From assembly GCA_020072765.1 (NCBI GenBank), contig JAIQGD010000046.1, forward strand, positions 1 to 51,126: a DNA stretch of 51,126 nucleotides. The letters are read 5' to 3'. The DNA is from Terriglobia bacterium. Its GTDB lineage: Bacteria > Acidobacteriota > Terriglobia > Acidiferrales > UBA7541. The position numbers and the translations under genes are program-made. The notes beneath the pieces are model-generated. The model did not search any database and had not been told where the DNA came from. It saw only the letters and a list, made by a program, of their open reading frames with translations. Shown here piece after piece: positions 9,039 through 18,499 of this stretch (its first letter is position 1; each line of letters begins with the position of its first letter).

Positions 9039-9298
9039 TATCCGGCCGCAGTACAAACTACGTCTACAAGCGGTACGCATGCGAAGCGCCCCATATATCT
9101 TCCGACACGACACGAATGTCTGGCCCGCACCGGTGATGAGCCTTCGCACCCTCGCGACCTGCCGCTCCAAGCAAGTGACGCATTGAAAAAAATGTGACGT
9201 GGGGCACCTCTTGGGTATATAGAGTGTGGCTGAGAAGCCCGACTCGAAGACCGGCAGGCAAGCAAAGTGATCAACGACTGCGCGGAGGGAGGATCCAC

Positions 9299-10879
9299 GT
9301 GAAGCATCATTCGTTTCGGAACTTGCTTCTGATTCTGTTGGCGGGCTTCGCGCTCGCTCCAGCGCCCGCATCAGGCCAGCGGTCGTGTGAAAGCCTTGCG
9401 TCCCTCAACATTCCGAACGTTACCGTAACGATGGCGAAATCCATCGCGCCGCCGCCGGATTTCGAGGTTCCCAGTTTGCCCGGGCGGTACGGCACACCGC
9501 CGGGGCTGAAGGTATCGGTACCGTTCTGCCGCGTGGCGGGTTTCGCCGCACCGACCAGCGACTCCCACATTTCGTTCGAGGTTTGGCTACCCATCGCCGG
9601 GAATTGGAACGGGAAGTATCTGGGAGTCGGCAATCCCGGGTTCGTCGGGGCCATCGGCTACGGTGGCATGTCGCGGGAAGTTTCGCGCGGCTATGCGACC
9701 GCATCCACGGACACAGGACATTCCGACACAGAGGCCAGCGGCGCGCTCCCGCCGTGGGCCATCGGGCATCCGGAAAAGGTGGCGGATTGGGGTTACCGCA
9801 CGGTCCACGAAATGACGATGGCCGCGAAACAGATCATCCAGGCGTATTACGGCAAGTCCCCGAGGCTATCTTTCTGGAGCAGCTGCCACGAGGGCGGCAA
9901 CCAGGCGTTGACCGAAGCACAGAAGTATCCGAAAGATTATGATGGCATCGCCGCCGGGGATCCTGCGTATTACATCACGCACCTTCAGGCCGTCTCGGTG
10001 TACCTCTCCTGGGTGTCGCTCAAGGATGGGGTGAAGGCGCCCGGCTACATTCCGCCGAGCAAGTATCCCGCGATCCACCGGGCGGTGCTCGATACATGCG
10101 ATGCTCTCGACGGCGTGCGCGACGGCATCATCGAGAACCCGACGAGCTGCCATTTCGATCCGGCAACCATCCAGTGCCCGGCCAAAGAGGATTACGCCTC
10201 GTGCCTTACGCCGGCGCAAGTGCAGACCGCCCGGCAGATTTACGCCGGAGCGAAGTTCGCCGACGGCACCCCGATCTATCCGGGACTCGAGCCGGGCAGC
10301 GAACTGGATTGGGGCATGATGCTCGGCGGTCCGGATCCGATGGCCATCAACGTCGGCTTCTTTCAAAACGTTGTATTCGAGGATCCCAACTGGGATTACC
10401 GCACGTTCGATGTGGCCCGCGATACGCGCCTTGCCGACGCCAAGGTCGGCGCCGTGGTGAACATGATTGATCCGAATCTGCGTCCCTTTAAGGAGAACGG
10501 GGGAAAGCTGCTGATGTACCAATCCTGGCAGGAGGCGGCGATTCCTCCGGGCGGCTTGGTGGATTACTATCAGCGCGTCCAAGCGGCGATGGGCGGCCCA
10601 AACGAAACGCACAATTTCGTCCGCTTATTTATGGTGCCGGGAGAGGGGATGTGCTCCGGGTTTGGGGTCCGTGGCCCGGGTGCGTGGGATGCTTTCGATG
10701 TGATCGAGAAGTGGCGCGAGACGAACGTTGCCCCAGACAAGATAGTTACCTCCCACCGTGTGGGAGGCGTCGTCGACCGCACACATCCGGTATGCCCTTA
10801 CCCCCAGGCTGCGATTTACAAAGGAACCGGCGACCCGTACGACGCCGCCAATTTCACTTGCGGAATTCCGAAGCGGTGA
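9299..10879 (+). CDS. tannase/feruloyl esterase family protein with altered catalytic triad
   Basis: The 526-residue secreted protein belongs to the tannase/feruloyl esterase family. It starts at a GTG with GGGAGGA 5-6 bases upstream and has a signal peptide ending near residue 26. The alignable blocks are clear: the Glu-Ala-Gln-x-Tyr-Pro-x-Asp-Tyr-Asp-Gly-Ile segment after the nucleophile elbow, and a calcium-site-like Asp-Ala-Leu-Asp-Gly-Val-Arg-Asp-Gly (268-276). The family's Cys-Ser / Asp / His-Cys set reads here as Cys196-His197, Glu412 and Met451-Cys452. The cysteine pair is kept, but Ser, Asp and His are replaced by His, Glu and Met. It is therefore either a pseudoenzyme or works differently. 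It lies just outside the tRNA island. Confidence 0.88.
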   Translation: MKHHSFRNLLLILLAGFALAPAPASGQRSCESLASLNIPNVTVTMAKSIAPPPDFEVPSLPGRYGTPPGLKVSVPFCRVAGFAAPTSDSHISFEVWLPIAGNWNGKYLGVGNPGFVGAIGYGGMSREVSRGYATASTDTGHSDTEASGALPPWAIGHPEKVADWGYRTVHEMTMAAKQIIQAYYGKSPRLSFWSSCHEGGNQALTEAQKYPKDYDGIAAGDPAYYITHLQAVSVYLSWVSLKDGVKAPGYIPPSKYPAIHRAVLDTCDALDGVRDGIIENPTSCHFDPATIQCPAKEDYASCLTPAQVQTARQIYAGAKFADGTPIYPGLEPGSELDWGMMLGGPDPMAINVGFFQNVVFEDPNWDYRTFDVARDTRLADAKVGAVVNMIDPNLRPFKENGGKLLMYQSWQEAAIPPGGLVDYYQRVQAAMGGPNETHNFVRLFMVPGEGMCSGFGVRGPGAWDAFDVIEKWRETNVAPDKIVTSHRVGGVVDRTHPVCPYPQAAIYKGTGDPYDAANFTCGIPKR

Positions 10880-11024
10880 GACACGCGGAGAGAAGGCCGT
10901 CACATCCAAGGATGAACGTCTAATCGCTCCGGGGCCCCGCGGCGATACCAGCAAGCGCGTTGCGGCGCGAAGCGATCGCAGGGCCCGGAAGTTCCAGGAC
11001 TTTTTCCTGGATGCGGCAGGAATT

Positions 11025-11870
11025 CTATCTCGTTTGCGCCGCCTGTTTCAGCGATTGGTCCGCATAACTCTTGCAACCGGCCTGCAGCGGCCCGGCAATC
11101 TGCGCACATTGATTGAATGCTTCCGCGGCTTCCTTGAACTTGTTCAAGTTTTGATAGCTTCCACCCAGAACAAGATAATCCGTCGGATCTGGAGTTGCAG
11201 CATTCTGCGTGGCTTCCTGAAGTTCCTTCACCGAATCGTCGAATCGTGCTTGGCGGAAATAGATCAGACCGAGACCGCTGTGCGCGGTGGCCAGCACCTG
11301 TTTCTTGTACAGGGTGAATTGATCGTCAGACATATAGGCGGGAAGCTTCGGATTTTTCATCAGCTCGATTGCATGCTTCACGTAATTCTCGGCTTTCTCC
11401 AGATTCTTCGCCGCGTCTGGCTCGGCGCGATTATAGGCGCGCGCCATGGTCGCTCCGGTGACCGCCAAAAGAGTGGGGTCCTCCGGGAAACGGGCCATGC
11501 CCTCGTCGACGCACGCATAGAAACCCGGCATATCGTGTTTGGCGTAGTAAGCCTGCGCGAGCTCTTCGTATACCTCATCGGCGTGATAGCTGATTGCGTA
11601 TCGGTTGATGAATTCCCTGCCCAGCTTGATCTTCTGGTCGAGGTCTTTCGCGCCGTGGAACTTCTCGTATGCCTGTTCCGCTTTTGGATCGCCAAGACTT
11701 TGTTCCTGGATTTGCCTGACCGCCTGATTGGCGTCCCCTTGCGTGAGCGTGTTGTTCACAGGTCCGGCGTTCGTGGTGCCTTGCGCGCGCGCAATAATCG
11801 GCAAAGACAGACTCACCACCATCACTCCGATCGCAATCCAGATCCCCGAATTCACTTTTGGCAATTTCAT
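11025..11870 (-). CDS. periplasmic TPR-repeat protein
   Basis: The 281-residue protein has a cleavable signal peptide (hydrophobic residues about 10-27, Ala-Arg-Ala before Gln) and then helical repeats. TPR-like motifs are clearest in the C-terminal third (about 190-270), where Gly-Leu-Ile-Tyr-Phe and Leu-Gly-Gly-Ser-Tyr helices alternate. It is likely a scaffold in the periplasm, and its partners are unknown. AGGAGG lies upstream of the ATG. A good promoter match is present at 11956-11984. It converges on the tannase-family gene. Confidence 0.82.
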   Translation of the reverse strand: MKLPKVNSGIWIAIGVMVVSLSLPIIARAQGTTNAGPVNNTLTQGDANQAVRQIQEQSLGDPKAEQAYEKFHGAKDLDQKIKLGREFINRYAISYHADEVYEELAQAYYAKHDMPGFYACVDEGMARFPEDPTLLAVTGATMARAYNRAEPDAAKNLEKAENYVKHAIELMKNPKLPAYMSDDQFTLYKKQVLATAHSGLGLIYFRQARFDDSVKELQEATQNAATPDPTDYLVLGGSYQNLNKFKEAAEAFNQCAQIAGPLQAGCKSYADQSLKQAAQTR

Positions 11871-11955
11871 AAGTCACAGCCTCCTGATTTCAGCCCAGCC
11901 GCTTCCGACCTCGCGGCAGGAAAACCCTGCAAGTGCCACCCTCACCCAGAACTTC

Positions 11956-11984
11956 ATCATACAAGCGCTCGCAACCTAGCTCAA
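11956..11984 (-). promoter_or_regulatory. predicted sigma-70-type promoter of the TPR gene
   Basis: TTGAGC (11984-11979), 17-base spacer, TATGAT (11961-11956) on the minus strand. Transcription would start near 11949, leaving a leader of about 80 bases. The rest of the gene-free stretch 11871-12236 shows nothing else clear. Confidence 0.6.
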
Positions 11985-12236
11985 CAGCCAGATAACTACG
12001 GCACCATGCACCGCATGCGTCGCGTCCGCCGCGCAAGCGGCTCCGTTCAAACGGGCGTGCCGGACAATCCTAATCGGCCAGGACGAACCCCTCGGTCCAA
12101 CTGCCCTGCCGCAACTCGCGTGAATGCACTTCAAAGGCTTAAAGTGCACAGCCAATGACGGTTGCGGAAGCTAGCGCCTTCACACCCGGCTTGTCCATCC
12201 TCCCCCTTCCGCCTTGCCTGGACCGTCAGCACGAAA

Positions 12237-13421
12237 TTACAAAGCCCAGCCCGCCAAGGCGCCCGAGGCCCAAGCCCATTGGAAGTTGTAGCCACCCAGG
12301 TGGCCAGTGACATCGACCACTTCACCGATGAAAAACAATCCTGGCACTTTCCGACTTTCCATCGTCTTGCTCGACAACTCATCGGTATCTACACCGCCCA
12401 CAGTCACCTCAGCCTTTTCATAGCCCTCCGTATCGGCGGGCAGGAGAACCCATTCATGCGTTTGGCGATCCAGTGCCGCCAATGCTTGATCGTTCCAAGC
12501 AGCAGGTCTATGCAAGTCAAGCCAACGCGTGGCAAATCGGTGCGGCAGGAATCCGTCGAAAGCGGACCGTGCGCGGGCCATACTCCTAACCTTGGCTTCG
12601 CGAATGACGGCCGCGACATCACGGCCAGGGGCCAGGTCGATACGGATGGACCTACCTGCATTCCAATAGGAGGAGATTTGCAGGATTGCTGGCCCGCTCA
12701 GGCCACGGTGAGTGAACAGCATCTTGTCCCGGAACCAATGATGGTCGGTGGAAACGGTTACTTCCGCCGAGATGCCCGCCAAATCGCAATACCGGCTTCG
12801 ATCTCTTGTCCCCAGCACGAACGGCACAAGCCCTGGTTTCGTTTTGCGAATCTTCAAGCCGAATTGACGGGCCAATTGGTAACCAAAGGCACTGGCCCCT
12901 ATTTTGGGGATCGAGAGACCGCCCGTCGCAACGACGAGAGCCGGCGCGTGAAACACGGCGGATTCGGCATGAACCACGAACTCGGTCGTGCGTTGGACCT
13001 CACGGATGCGGGTCCCTAGAAACATTTCCACCCCGGCAGCCTGACATTCGGCTTCGAGCATCCTGGTAATGTCGTCTGCCGACCGGTCGCAGAAAAGCTG
13101 CCCTCGCGCCTTCTCGTGATAGGGGATGTGATGCTTTTCGACCAGAGCAATGAAGTCGGCAGGCGTATACCGCGCCAGCGCTGATTTCGCGAAATGTGGA
13201 TTTGCGGACAGGAAGTGTTCCGGCTGGCAATCGAGGTTGGTGAAGTTGCAGCGGCCTCCGCCGGAAATGAGTATCTTCTTGCCGGCACGATCCGCGTGGT
13301 CAATCACGGCGACACGGCGTCCACGTTTGCCGGCCTCCGCCGCGCACATTAGGCCCGCGGCTCCGGCGCCAAGAATTAAGGCATCAAACTTGCGGCTCAA
13401 GGTACTTCCAGTCAAGTGCAA
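12237..13421 (-). CDS. HI0933/YhiN-family flavoprotein oxidoreductase
   Basis: The 394-residue protein has an N-terminal FAD-binding Rossmann motif Gly-Ala-Gly-Ala-Ala-Gly (about 18-23), the family motif Lys-Ile-Leu-Ile-Ser-Gly-Gly-Gly-Arg-Cys-Asn (about 49-59), an Ala-Thr-Gly-Gly second dinucleotide motif, and a C-terminal Gly-Glu-Val-Val-Asp-Val-Thr-Gly block that closes on the flavin. This is the HI0933/YhiN/BaiN family, in which most members have no defined substrate. Length is normal for the family. The ATG at 13421 has only a weak ribosome-binding site, and a TTG eight codons in is an alternative start. Confidence 0.9.
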   Translation of the reverse strand: MHLTGSTLSRKFDALILGAGAAGLMCAAEAGKRGRRVAVIDHADRAGKKILISGGGRCNFTNLDCQPEHFLSANPHFAKSALARYTPADFIALVEKHHIPYHEKARGQLFCDRSADDITRMLEAECQAAGVEMFLGTRIREVQRTTEFVVHAESAVFHAPALVVATGGLSIPKIGASAFGYQLARQFGLKIRKTKPGLVPFVLGTRDRSRYCDLAGISAEVTVSTDHHWFRDKMLFTHRGLSGPAILQISSYWNAGRSIRIDLAPGRDVAAVIREAKVRSMARARSAFDGFLPHRFATRWLDLHRPAAWNDQALAALDRQTHEWVLLPADTEGYEKAEVTVGGVDTDELSSKTMESRKVPGLFFIGEVVDVTGHLGGYNFQWAWASGALAGWAL

Positions 13422-13537
13422 TGGCCTGGCTTTCCGAGTTTTGTGAGCTCTGCAAAACCGAAAGATTTCCTCTTTTCACTGCCGATCTCTATTCCGACTC
13501 CCGCCTACGGAAGTACATGTAACTCTTTCAGGACTCG

Positions 13538-13798
13538 CTAGCGATATAGCCGTTCGTAGAGCCACATTACCGCTACCAATAGCGTCAAAGCGCCGGATGC
13601 GAAGGAAAACACTTTGAGAACAGATTCCAGGCGCTTAAGTCGTTGGATGGTTGTCGCATATTCGTTCTTTGTCGAACGCTCCCCTGCGGAGACGAAAATC
13701 GTGTCTTCCTCACGCATTATGAAAATGGAACGGTGAATCGATAGCGCAATCAGAATCACCGTGACCACTGCCCAGATCGCAATTATGGTTGGCAGCAT
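13538..13798 (-). CDS. small two-helix membrane protein, unknown function
   Basis: The 86-residue protein has a hydrophobic N-terminal helix (about 3-22), a charged middle (about 26-60, including a helical segment rich in Lys, Arg and Leu) and a second helix (about 62-83). GGGGG lies about nine bases before the ATG. No family is recognised. It stands alone between the flavoprotein and the secreted protein gene, all on the minus strand. Confidence 0.6.
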   Translation of the reverse strand: MLPTIIAIWAVVTVILIALSIHRSIFIMREEDTIFVSAGERSTKNEYATTIQRLKRLESVLKVFSFASGALTLLVAVMWLYERLYR

Positions 13799-13953
13799 TG
13801 ATGTGTTACCCCCTTCGGGTCACGAATACCATCGGCGAGCCGCATCTGCGGTGACGTAGTACCTATTGAATGGTGTCGTGCGTCACACAGTTCATCCATG
13901 GTTGGGGGCCTGGTGCCCGATAACCGCGGGTGCAGTAGGGACCCGATTTCAGA

Positions 13954-14823
13954 TCAATCCCGCTTGTCGGGTGCCGGATTGCTGGGCGCGGGGCTGTTCC
14001 CTGGGTTCGGAACACGAGGAACCTGCCGGCCCGGCGGCACGTGCGTCAGGGTATGCACGAAACGCAGCTTGCCCTTCTCTACGCGGAAGAGGTGGGTATC
14101 TGGGATTCCGCCGACACTGAAAGTGCAGAACGCGACAACCGTTCCCGTCGTCTGGTCGACGATGAAGCGCCGCGCTACGATGTTGACGCCGGCGGGCACG
14201 CCGACCTGGCAGCTATCTTCCGGAACGCCTTTCCCGGTGCGCAGACCGCCTTCGGTCCGGTTGCACGGGAATCCCCACGGCACCAGATCGAGCTTCTTTT
14301 CCAAGAACGCATCGAGGTAGGCATTGGCCGCCGCAACCAGGGTATCGCGGCTATCGCGCTGTCCCGGCGGAATCACTCCCCAATCCTCACCGGGCGACCA
14401 CTTGTAGTAGTTATCGGCGTTGAAGAGCCAGTCGCCTTGCTGCGTGACCAGCGATTCGATCTCGGCGATCTTGTCGTGATTGATGCGGAGGCGCGTGCCG
14501 AGGACGTACGGGTGGCTTTTGTCCGTAACGATCACTTCGGTGAATGTCTGGCACGTGGCCGGGTCAATCAAGGTGCGATGAAAATCGATCTTCAGCGGTT
14601 TCTGAATGACACCCGATTTGATGTCGACGACCTGCATGTTTTCGATATACGCAAGCCCGTTCGCCAGCGGCATGCCGGAAGGATCGCCCTTGCTTTGAGC
14701 CTCGATGTAGAGATTGGTTGCAGCTTGCAGGCCCTCGCGCGTGCAGGCCACCTGCGCGAAACTCGCCGCCGGGACCAAAAGTACGGCCGAGAGCACGATC
14801 CACTTACCAAGAATACGAATCAT
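13954..14823 (-). CDS. secreted DUF8021-like protein
   Basis: The 289-residue protein starts at an ATG with GGGAGGAG five bases before it. The same frame stays open upstream, but that part lacks a ribosome-binding site. It has a signal peptide (hydrophobic about 8-22, Phe-Ala before Gln). The mature part contains two alpha+beta repeats in which a helix (Leu-Tyr-Ile-Glu-Ala; Ala-Tyr-Leu-Asp-Ala) precedes a strand-rich stretch, with paired cysteines. This agrees with DUF8021, a SnoaL/NTF2-like secreted family, as I remember it. The C-terminal tail is Pro/Asn-rich and disordered. Function is unknown. Confidence 0.75.
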   Translation of the reverse strand: MIRILGKWIVLSAVLLVPAASFAQVACTREGLQAATNLYIEAQSKGDPSGMPLANGLAYIENMQVVDIKSGVIQKPLKIDFHRTLIDPATCQTFTEVIVTDKSHPYVLGTRLRINHDKIAEIESLVTQQGDWLFNADNYYKWSPGEDWGVIPPGQRDSRDTLVAAANAYLDAFLEKKLDLVPWGFPCNRTEGGLRTGKGVPEDSCQVGVPAGVNIVARRFIVDQTTGTVVAFCTFSVGGIPDTHLFRVEKGKLRFVHTLTHVPPGRQVPRVPNPGNSPAPSNPAPDKRD

Positions 14824-14925
14824 CGAACTCCTCCCATTCCCTTTGTGTTTCGCGAGCGAGTCTACCACCGAATCACGGGGTCTGAACCGGCAACCCACAA
14901 AGCGCGCGATCTTTTCCGCATCCTG

Positions 14926-16197
14926 CTAAACCCACTCTCCGGCGCGCATCAAGGGCTCCAGATTGCCGGTGGCGCTGACGCCGTCGACGTCGATGCGGTT
15001 CGATCCGATCATCCAGTCCACGTGAATGAGGCTATCGTTTGCGCCGCGCGCGGCGAGTTGTTCGGGCGTGAGATGGTCGCCATCTTTCACGCAGGTGCTG
15101 TAAGCCTGCCCAAGAGCGATGTGGCTGGCGGCGTTCTCGTCAAACAGGGTGTTCAGGAAGAGCAATCCGCTCGAGGCAATCGGGGACGAATGCGGCACCA
15201 GAGCGACTTCGCCCAGCCGCCGCGCTCCCTCGTCGGTCTCGATCATGCGCTGCAAGACTTCGTTGCCGCGGGCGGCCTGCGCCTCGACAATGCGCCCGTC
15301 GTGAAAGCGCACGGAAATCTCCTCGATCATCGTCCCCTGATGGGACAGCGGCTTGGTGCTGGTCACGCGTCCTTCGACGCGATCCTTGTGCGGCGTGGTG
15401 AAAACTTCCTCGGTCGGCATATTGGGAATGCAGTAGCGCCCGTTCCCTGCCGTGGTGCCTCCCCCCAGCCAGAGGTGATCATCGGCCAGGCCGACGCGGA
15501 GATCGGTGCCGGGCCCGCGGAAGTGCAGGGCCGCATAGCGCTTCTCGTTCAGGCGGCTGGCGCGAGCGTGCAAGTTGGCGTCGTGCTGTTTCCACGCGGC
15601 CACCGGATCGGTCTGGTCGGCACGCGACGCGGCAAAGATGGCTTTCCAAAGCCGGGCCTGGGCTTCGTCCTGCGGGAGATCGGGGAACATGGCCTTGGCC
15701 CACGCGGGAGTGGCGCAGGCGACGATGGTCCAGTTGATCGCGTGGCGCGTAATCAGTTCCATGGCTGGACGGTACGCTTTCGAGATGGCGCGATTCGCGC
15801 GGCTCACCTTTTCCGGATCTTCCTTGGACAGGAGCGAGGGATCATTGCCGGCGATGGCCAGTCGCGCCGCGCCACTCCGGAAAGCCTCGGCCAGGCCATC
15901 ATAGAGCCAGGAGGGAGCGGCGTCGAAGCTGGCGTTGGGAGCATAGCGATAGCGCAGCAGCGCCGACTGCTCGTCGGTAAACAACGTGGTGACGAGCGAG
16001 GCGCCCGCTTTGTAGGCATGCTCGGTGATGCGCCGCGCCAGGGGAAGCGCGTCGAGCGTGGCGGTCATCACCAGCTGTTGTCCCGGCGCAAGTCCCAGTC
16101 CGGCATGGACAGCAACTTCAGCCAGGCGGTCGAGGTTTTTTCCGAATTCGGGTGTCTCGGCAAAGGAACCCGTGGCAAATTCTGTAGTCGAGGTCAT
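14926..16197 (-). CDS. M29-family metal aminopeptidase (AmpS/AmpT-like)
   Basis: The protein of about 423 residues is a cytosolic aminopeptidase of peptidase family M29, which removes N-terminal residues using two metal ions. The expected ligands are visible: Glu in Pro-Thr-Glu-Glu-Val-Phe, Glu in Leu-Gly-Glu-Val-Ala, His in Ser-His-Ile-Ala-Leu-Gly, and His/Asp in Ile-His-Val-Asp-Trp-Met-Ile-Gly. Length is normal. The ATG at 16197 is taken, and an in-frame GTG five codons earlier is possible. Neither has a clear ribosome-binding site. Confidence 0.9.
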   Translation of the reverse strand: MTSTTEFATGSFAETPEFGKNLDRLAEVAVHAGLGLAPGQQLVMTATLDALPLARRITEHAYKAGASLVTTLFTDEQSALLRYRYAPNASFDAAPSWLYDGLAEAFRSGAARLAIAGNDPSLLSKEDPEKVSRANRAISKAYRPAMELITRHAINWTIVACATPAWAKAMFPDLPQDEAQARLWKAIFAASRADQTDPVAAWKQHDANLHARASRLNEKRYAALHFRGPGTDLRVGLADDHLWLGGGTTAGNGRYCIPNMPTEEVFTTPHKDRVEGRVTSTKPLSHQGTMIEEISVRFHDGRIVEAQAARGNEVLQRMIETDEGARRLGEVALVPHSSPIASSGLLFLNTLFDENAASHIALGQAYSTCVKDGDHLTPEQLAARGANDSLIHVDWMIGSNRIDVDGVSATGNLEPLMRAGEWV

Positions 16198-16590
16198 GGC
16201 TATCAGTATCACGCAAACCGATCTATTTGCAATTGGGGGATGGCCTATCTCGAGGGCCTTGGAGAACGGGGACAGGGAGGCAGCGGCCTTTGTTCACGGG
16301 AGTCACAGGTAGACACGCACCTAGTGTTGCATCTCTCAAATACGCTTCAAAAGTGATGTGGCTTCAGGGGCTTCCCGACTCATAGCGTCGGGGCGCAAAG
16401 AGCGCGCAAGCCATTGATTCCAGGCGTGTTACGCCGGTGCTGAAGCCCCGGCCTCCTAAAGAGATATGCCACGAACTTCCGGGACGGCACACTAGCGACG
16501 TCCGGACAAACGGGCGGTTGCGTTCGCTGTTACTGTGTGGTTACATACCACGGATTCCAGCGCGCGTCGCGCGGCCGACGGGAGGCAGAA
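16198..16590. other. intergenic region upstream of the MoxR/DUF58 cluster
   Basis: There is no gene in these 393 bases, which separate two divergent genes. A weak -35/-10 pair (TTGCGT 16518-16523, TTACAT 16541-16546, spacer 17) may drive the plus-strand cluster. It overlaps an inverted repeat GTGGT-TACAT-ACCAC (16537-16551) that could be an operator. Confidence 0.4.
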
Positions 16591-17436
16591 ATGGAACCGA
16601 TTGAACTCCGGCCCCTGAGTCTGGGGGAGCTACTGGACCGCGCGTTCACGCTCTACCGCACGCATTTCTGGCTGTTCGTGGGCATCATGGCGATTCCCTC
16701 CTCTCTGGCAATCCCCATGAACTTCCTTCTTCTGATGAAGCAGGGCTCTCCGCTGGCTTCTCTGACCCGACAGACGCCGCAGGCGCAAGCGGCTGTTTTT
16801 AGCCTGGGTTTTCTGGCGTTGCTGGCGATTTTCTGGATCGCCCAAGCGATCGCGCTCGGAGCGGCCACCCATGCGGTGGCGGAGGCGTATCTGGGCCGGC
16901 CGACGACGGTCAGCCGATCGTATGGCAGCCTGCGAGGAAAATTCTGGCGGCTGCTGGGCGTGATCTTCAATGTATTGCTGCGCGTGTCGGGTATTTTTAT
17001 GCTGGTGGTGTTTGTGGCAGCCATGGGAACAGGGGTGCTCGTAGCGGCTACCGCGCGGGCGGGAGGGCAAACCGCCGCGGGAGTCATCGCAGCCCTGTTT
17101 ATGCTGGTGGCCTTCGGCGCGGGGGTTGCGCTGGTCATCTACCTGGCGCTGCGCTATGCGGTGGTTATCCCCGCCATGCTGCTGGAGGTGTTCCAGGGGC
17201 CGTTCTGGATTGCGTCCGTGTTTGCGGCGCGCTACGGCAACTGGCCGGCGTGGCTGAACTTCGCGACGGCCGCGTCGGGAGCCATCGGCGGAGCGATCAC
17301 CGGGCCGCTGCTGATGATTGTTCTGGTGCTGAGCTACTACGACGCGCGCATTCGCAAGGAAGCGTTCGACCTCCAATTCCTGATGTCCTCGCTGGACCGG
17401 CCGGCGCCCGCGCCCGGCTCGGTGTCTCCCGCGTGA
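16591..17436 (+). CDS. polytopic membrane protein, glycerophosphodiesterase-membrane-domain-like
   Basis: The 281-residue protein has about six hydrophobic segments after an N-terminal Leu-Ser-Leu-Gly-Glu-Leu-Leu-Asp-Arg motif typical of this membrane family, which is often annotated as the membrane domain of glycerophosphoryl diester phosphodiesterase although no catalytic domain is present. The ATG at 16591 follows GGGAGG at a good distance, and an in-frame GTG at 16537 is less likely. It is first in a cluster with DUF4129, DUF4350, MoxR and DUF58 genes, which points to a role in the cell envelope or protein-complex maturation. Confidence 0.8.
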   Translation: MEPIELRPLSLGELLDRAFTLYRTHFWLFVGIMAIPSSLAIPMNFLLLMKQGSPLASLTRQTPQAQAAVFSLGFLALLAIFWIAQAIALGAATHAVAEAYLGRPTTVSRSYGSLRGKFWRLLGVIFNVLLRVSGIFMLVVFVAAMGTGVLVAATARAGGQTAAGVIAALFMLVAFGAGVALVIYLALRYAVVIPAMLLEVFQGPFWIASVFAARYGNWPAWLNFATAASGAIGGAITGPLLMIVLVLSYYDARIRKEAFDLQFLMSSLDRPAPAPGSVSPA

Positions 17437-17455
17437 GGGCCAATCTCCCCGGCGA

Positions 17456-18499
17456 ATGAGTACGGCGCGCACACTCCGGCTGTTGCTGCTCCTGGCTATC
17501 TTCGGGGCGCTTCCTGCGCGCCTGGGGAGCCAGCCCGCTGACTTGGCGGCGCCCGAGCAGGATCTCAGCCTGCAGGAATACATCTCCACGCTCGATCGTT
17601 ACTCGGCAGTCCTTTCCGATTCCGGGCCTGATGCCGGCGCGCACACGGAGATGAGTCCCGCCGCTGTGCACGACCTTCGTGTGGCGCTTCCCAAGGCGTG
17701 GATCGTCCATGCCGGAGAACAACGCTACCGGGTGGAGACCGAATGGCTCGCGGCGGCTCTGAGTTCCCGGGAAGATCATCGGTTCGCAGGGGGCGACCTG
17801 GTCCACCGGGCCAAGCAGCGCCTGGCGGACCTGCGGGAGGCCGCGGAAGCAACGGCGGCTGTCGCGCCCGGACGAGACTTGCAGCAGTCGCGGGCGCGAC
17901 TCGACCGGATCCTGAGCGCCCGTGAATTTCAAGGCGCGCACGGCCCTTCGTGGCTGGACATCCTCAAAGCACGCATCTACGCGTGGATTTTTCGCCAGCT
18001 CCTGAAGATTTGGGGCCGAGTGGGCCGCTCGCCGGCCATCGGGACTACGATCGCCTGGACCGTAGTGGTGCTGGCGGCGCTGCTGCTGGCGTTTTGGGCC
18101 GTGCGCGCGACGATTCGCGCGGGCTCACGATCCGAGATGGACTTGCACGGCGCATCGGCCTCGGGCTGGGGCTGGCGCGACTGGCTGGAGGCGGCGCGCG
18201 GTGCGGCGAACCGCGGCGATTACCGCGCGGCCATCCACGCCGCCTATTGGGCCGCCATTGCGCGCCTCGAAGAGACACACTTCCTCCCGGAGGACCGCTC
18301 ACGAACGCCCCGGGAATCGCTGCGGCTGCTCAAGCCGGACAGCGCGGCGTACACGCCTCTGGCGCAAATGACGAAACGCTTCGAACTGGTCTGGTACGGC
18401 CATCGTGCCGCGACGCCGGCGGACTGGAACGACGCGATACAACAATTGGAGACACTGGGATGCCTGCGTTCCTCGACCCCCGCGACCGCCGGCTCCTGA
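17456..18499 (+). CDS. DUF4129 domain membrane protein
   Basis: The 347-residue protein has a signal-like N-terminal helix (about 7-24), an extracytoplasmic helical part, one membrane helix (about 197-220), and a cytoplasmic DUF4129 domain near the C-terminus. That domain is marked by Tyr-Arg-Ala-Ala-Ile-His-Ala-Ala-Tyr-Trp and the Arg-Thr-Pro-Arg-Glu segment, and ends with Phe-Glu-Leu-Val-Trp-Tyr-Gly. DUF4129 proteins go with MoxR/DUF58 systems. Its end overlaps the next gene by 40 bases, so the two are probably co-translated. Confidence 0.88.
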   Translation: MSTARTLRLLLLLAIFGALPARLGSQPADLAAPEQDLSLQEYISTLDRYSAVLSDSGPDAGAHTEMSPAAVHDLRVALPKAWIVHAGEQRYRVETEWLAAALSSREDHRFAGGDLVHRAKQRLADLREAAEATAAVAPGRDLQQSRARLDRILSAREFQGAHGPSWLDILKARIYAWIFRQLLKIWGRVGRSPAIGTTIAWTVVVLAALLLAFWAVRATIRAGSRSEMDLHGASASGWGWRDWLEAARGAANRGDYRAAIHAAYWAAIARLEETHFLPEDRSRTPRESLRLLKPDSAAYTPLAQMTKRFELVWYGHRAATPADWNDAIQQLETLGCLRSSTPATAGS

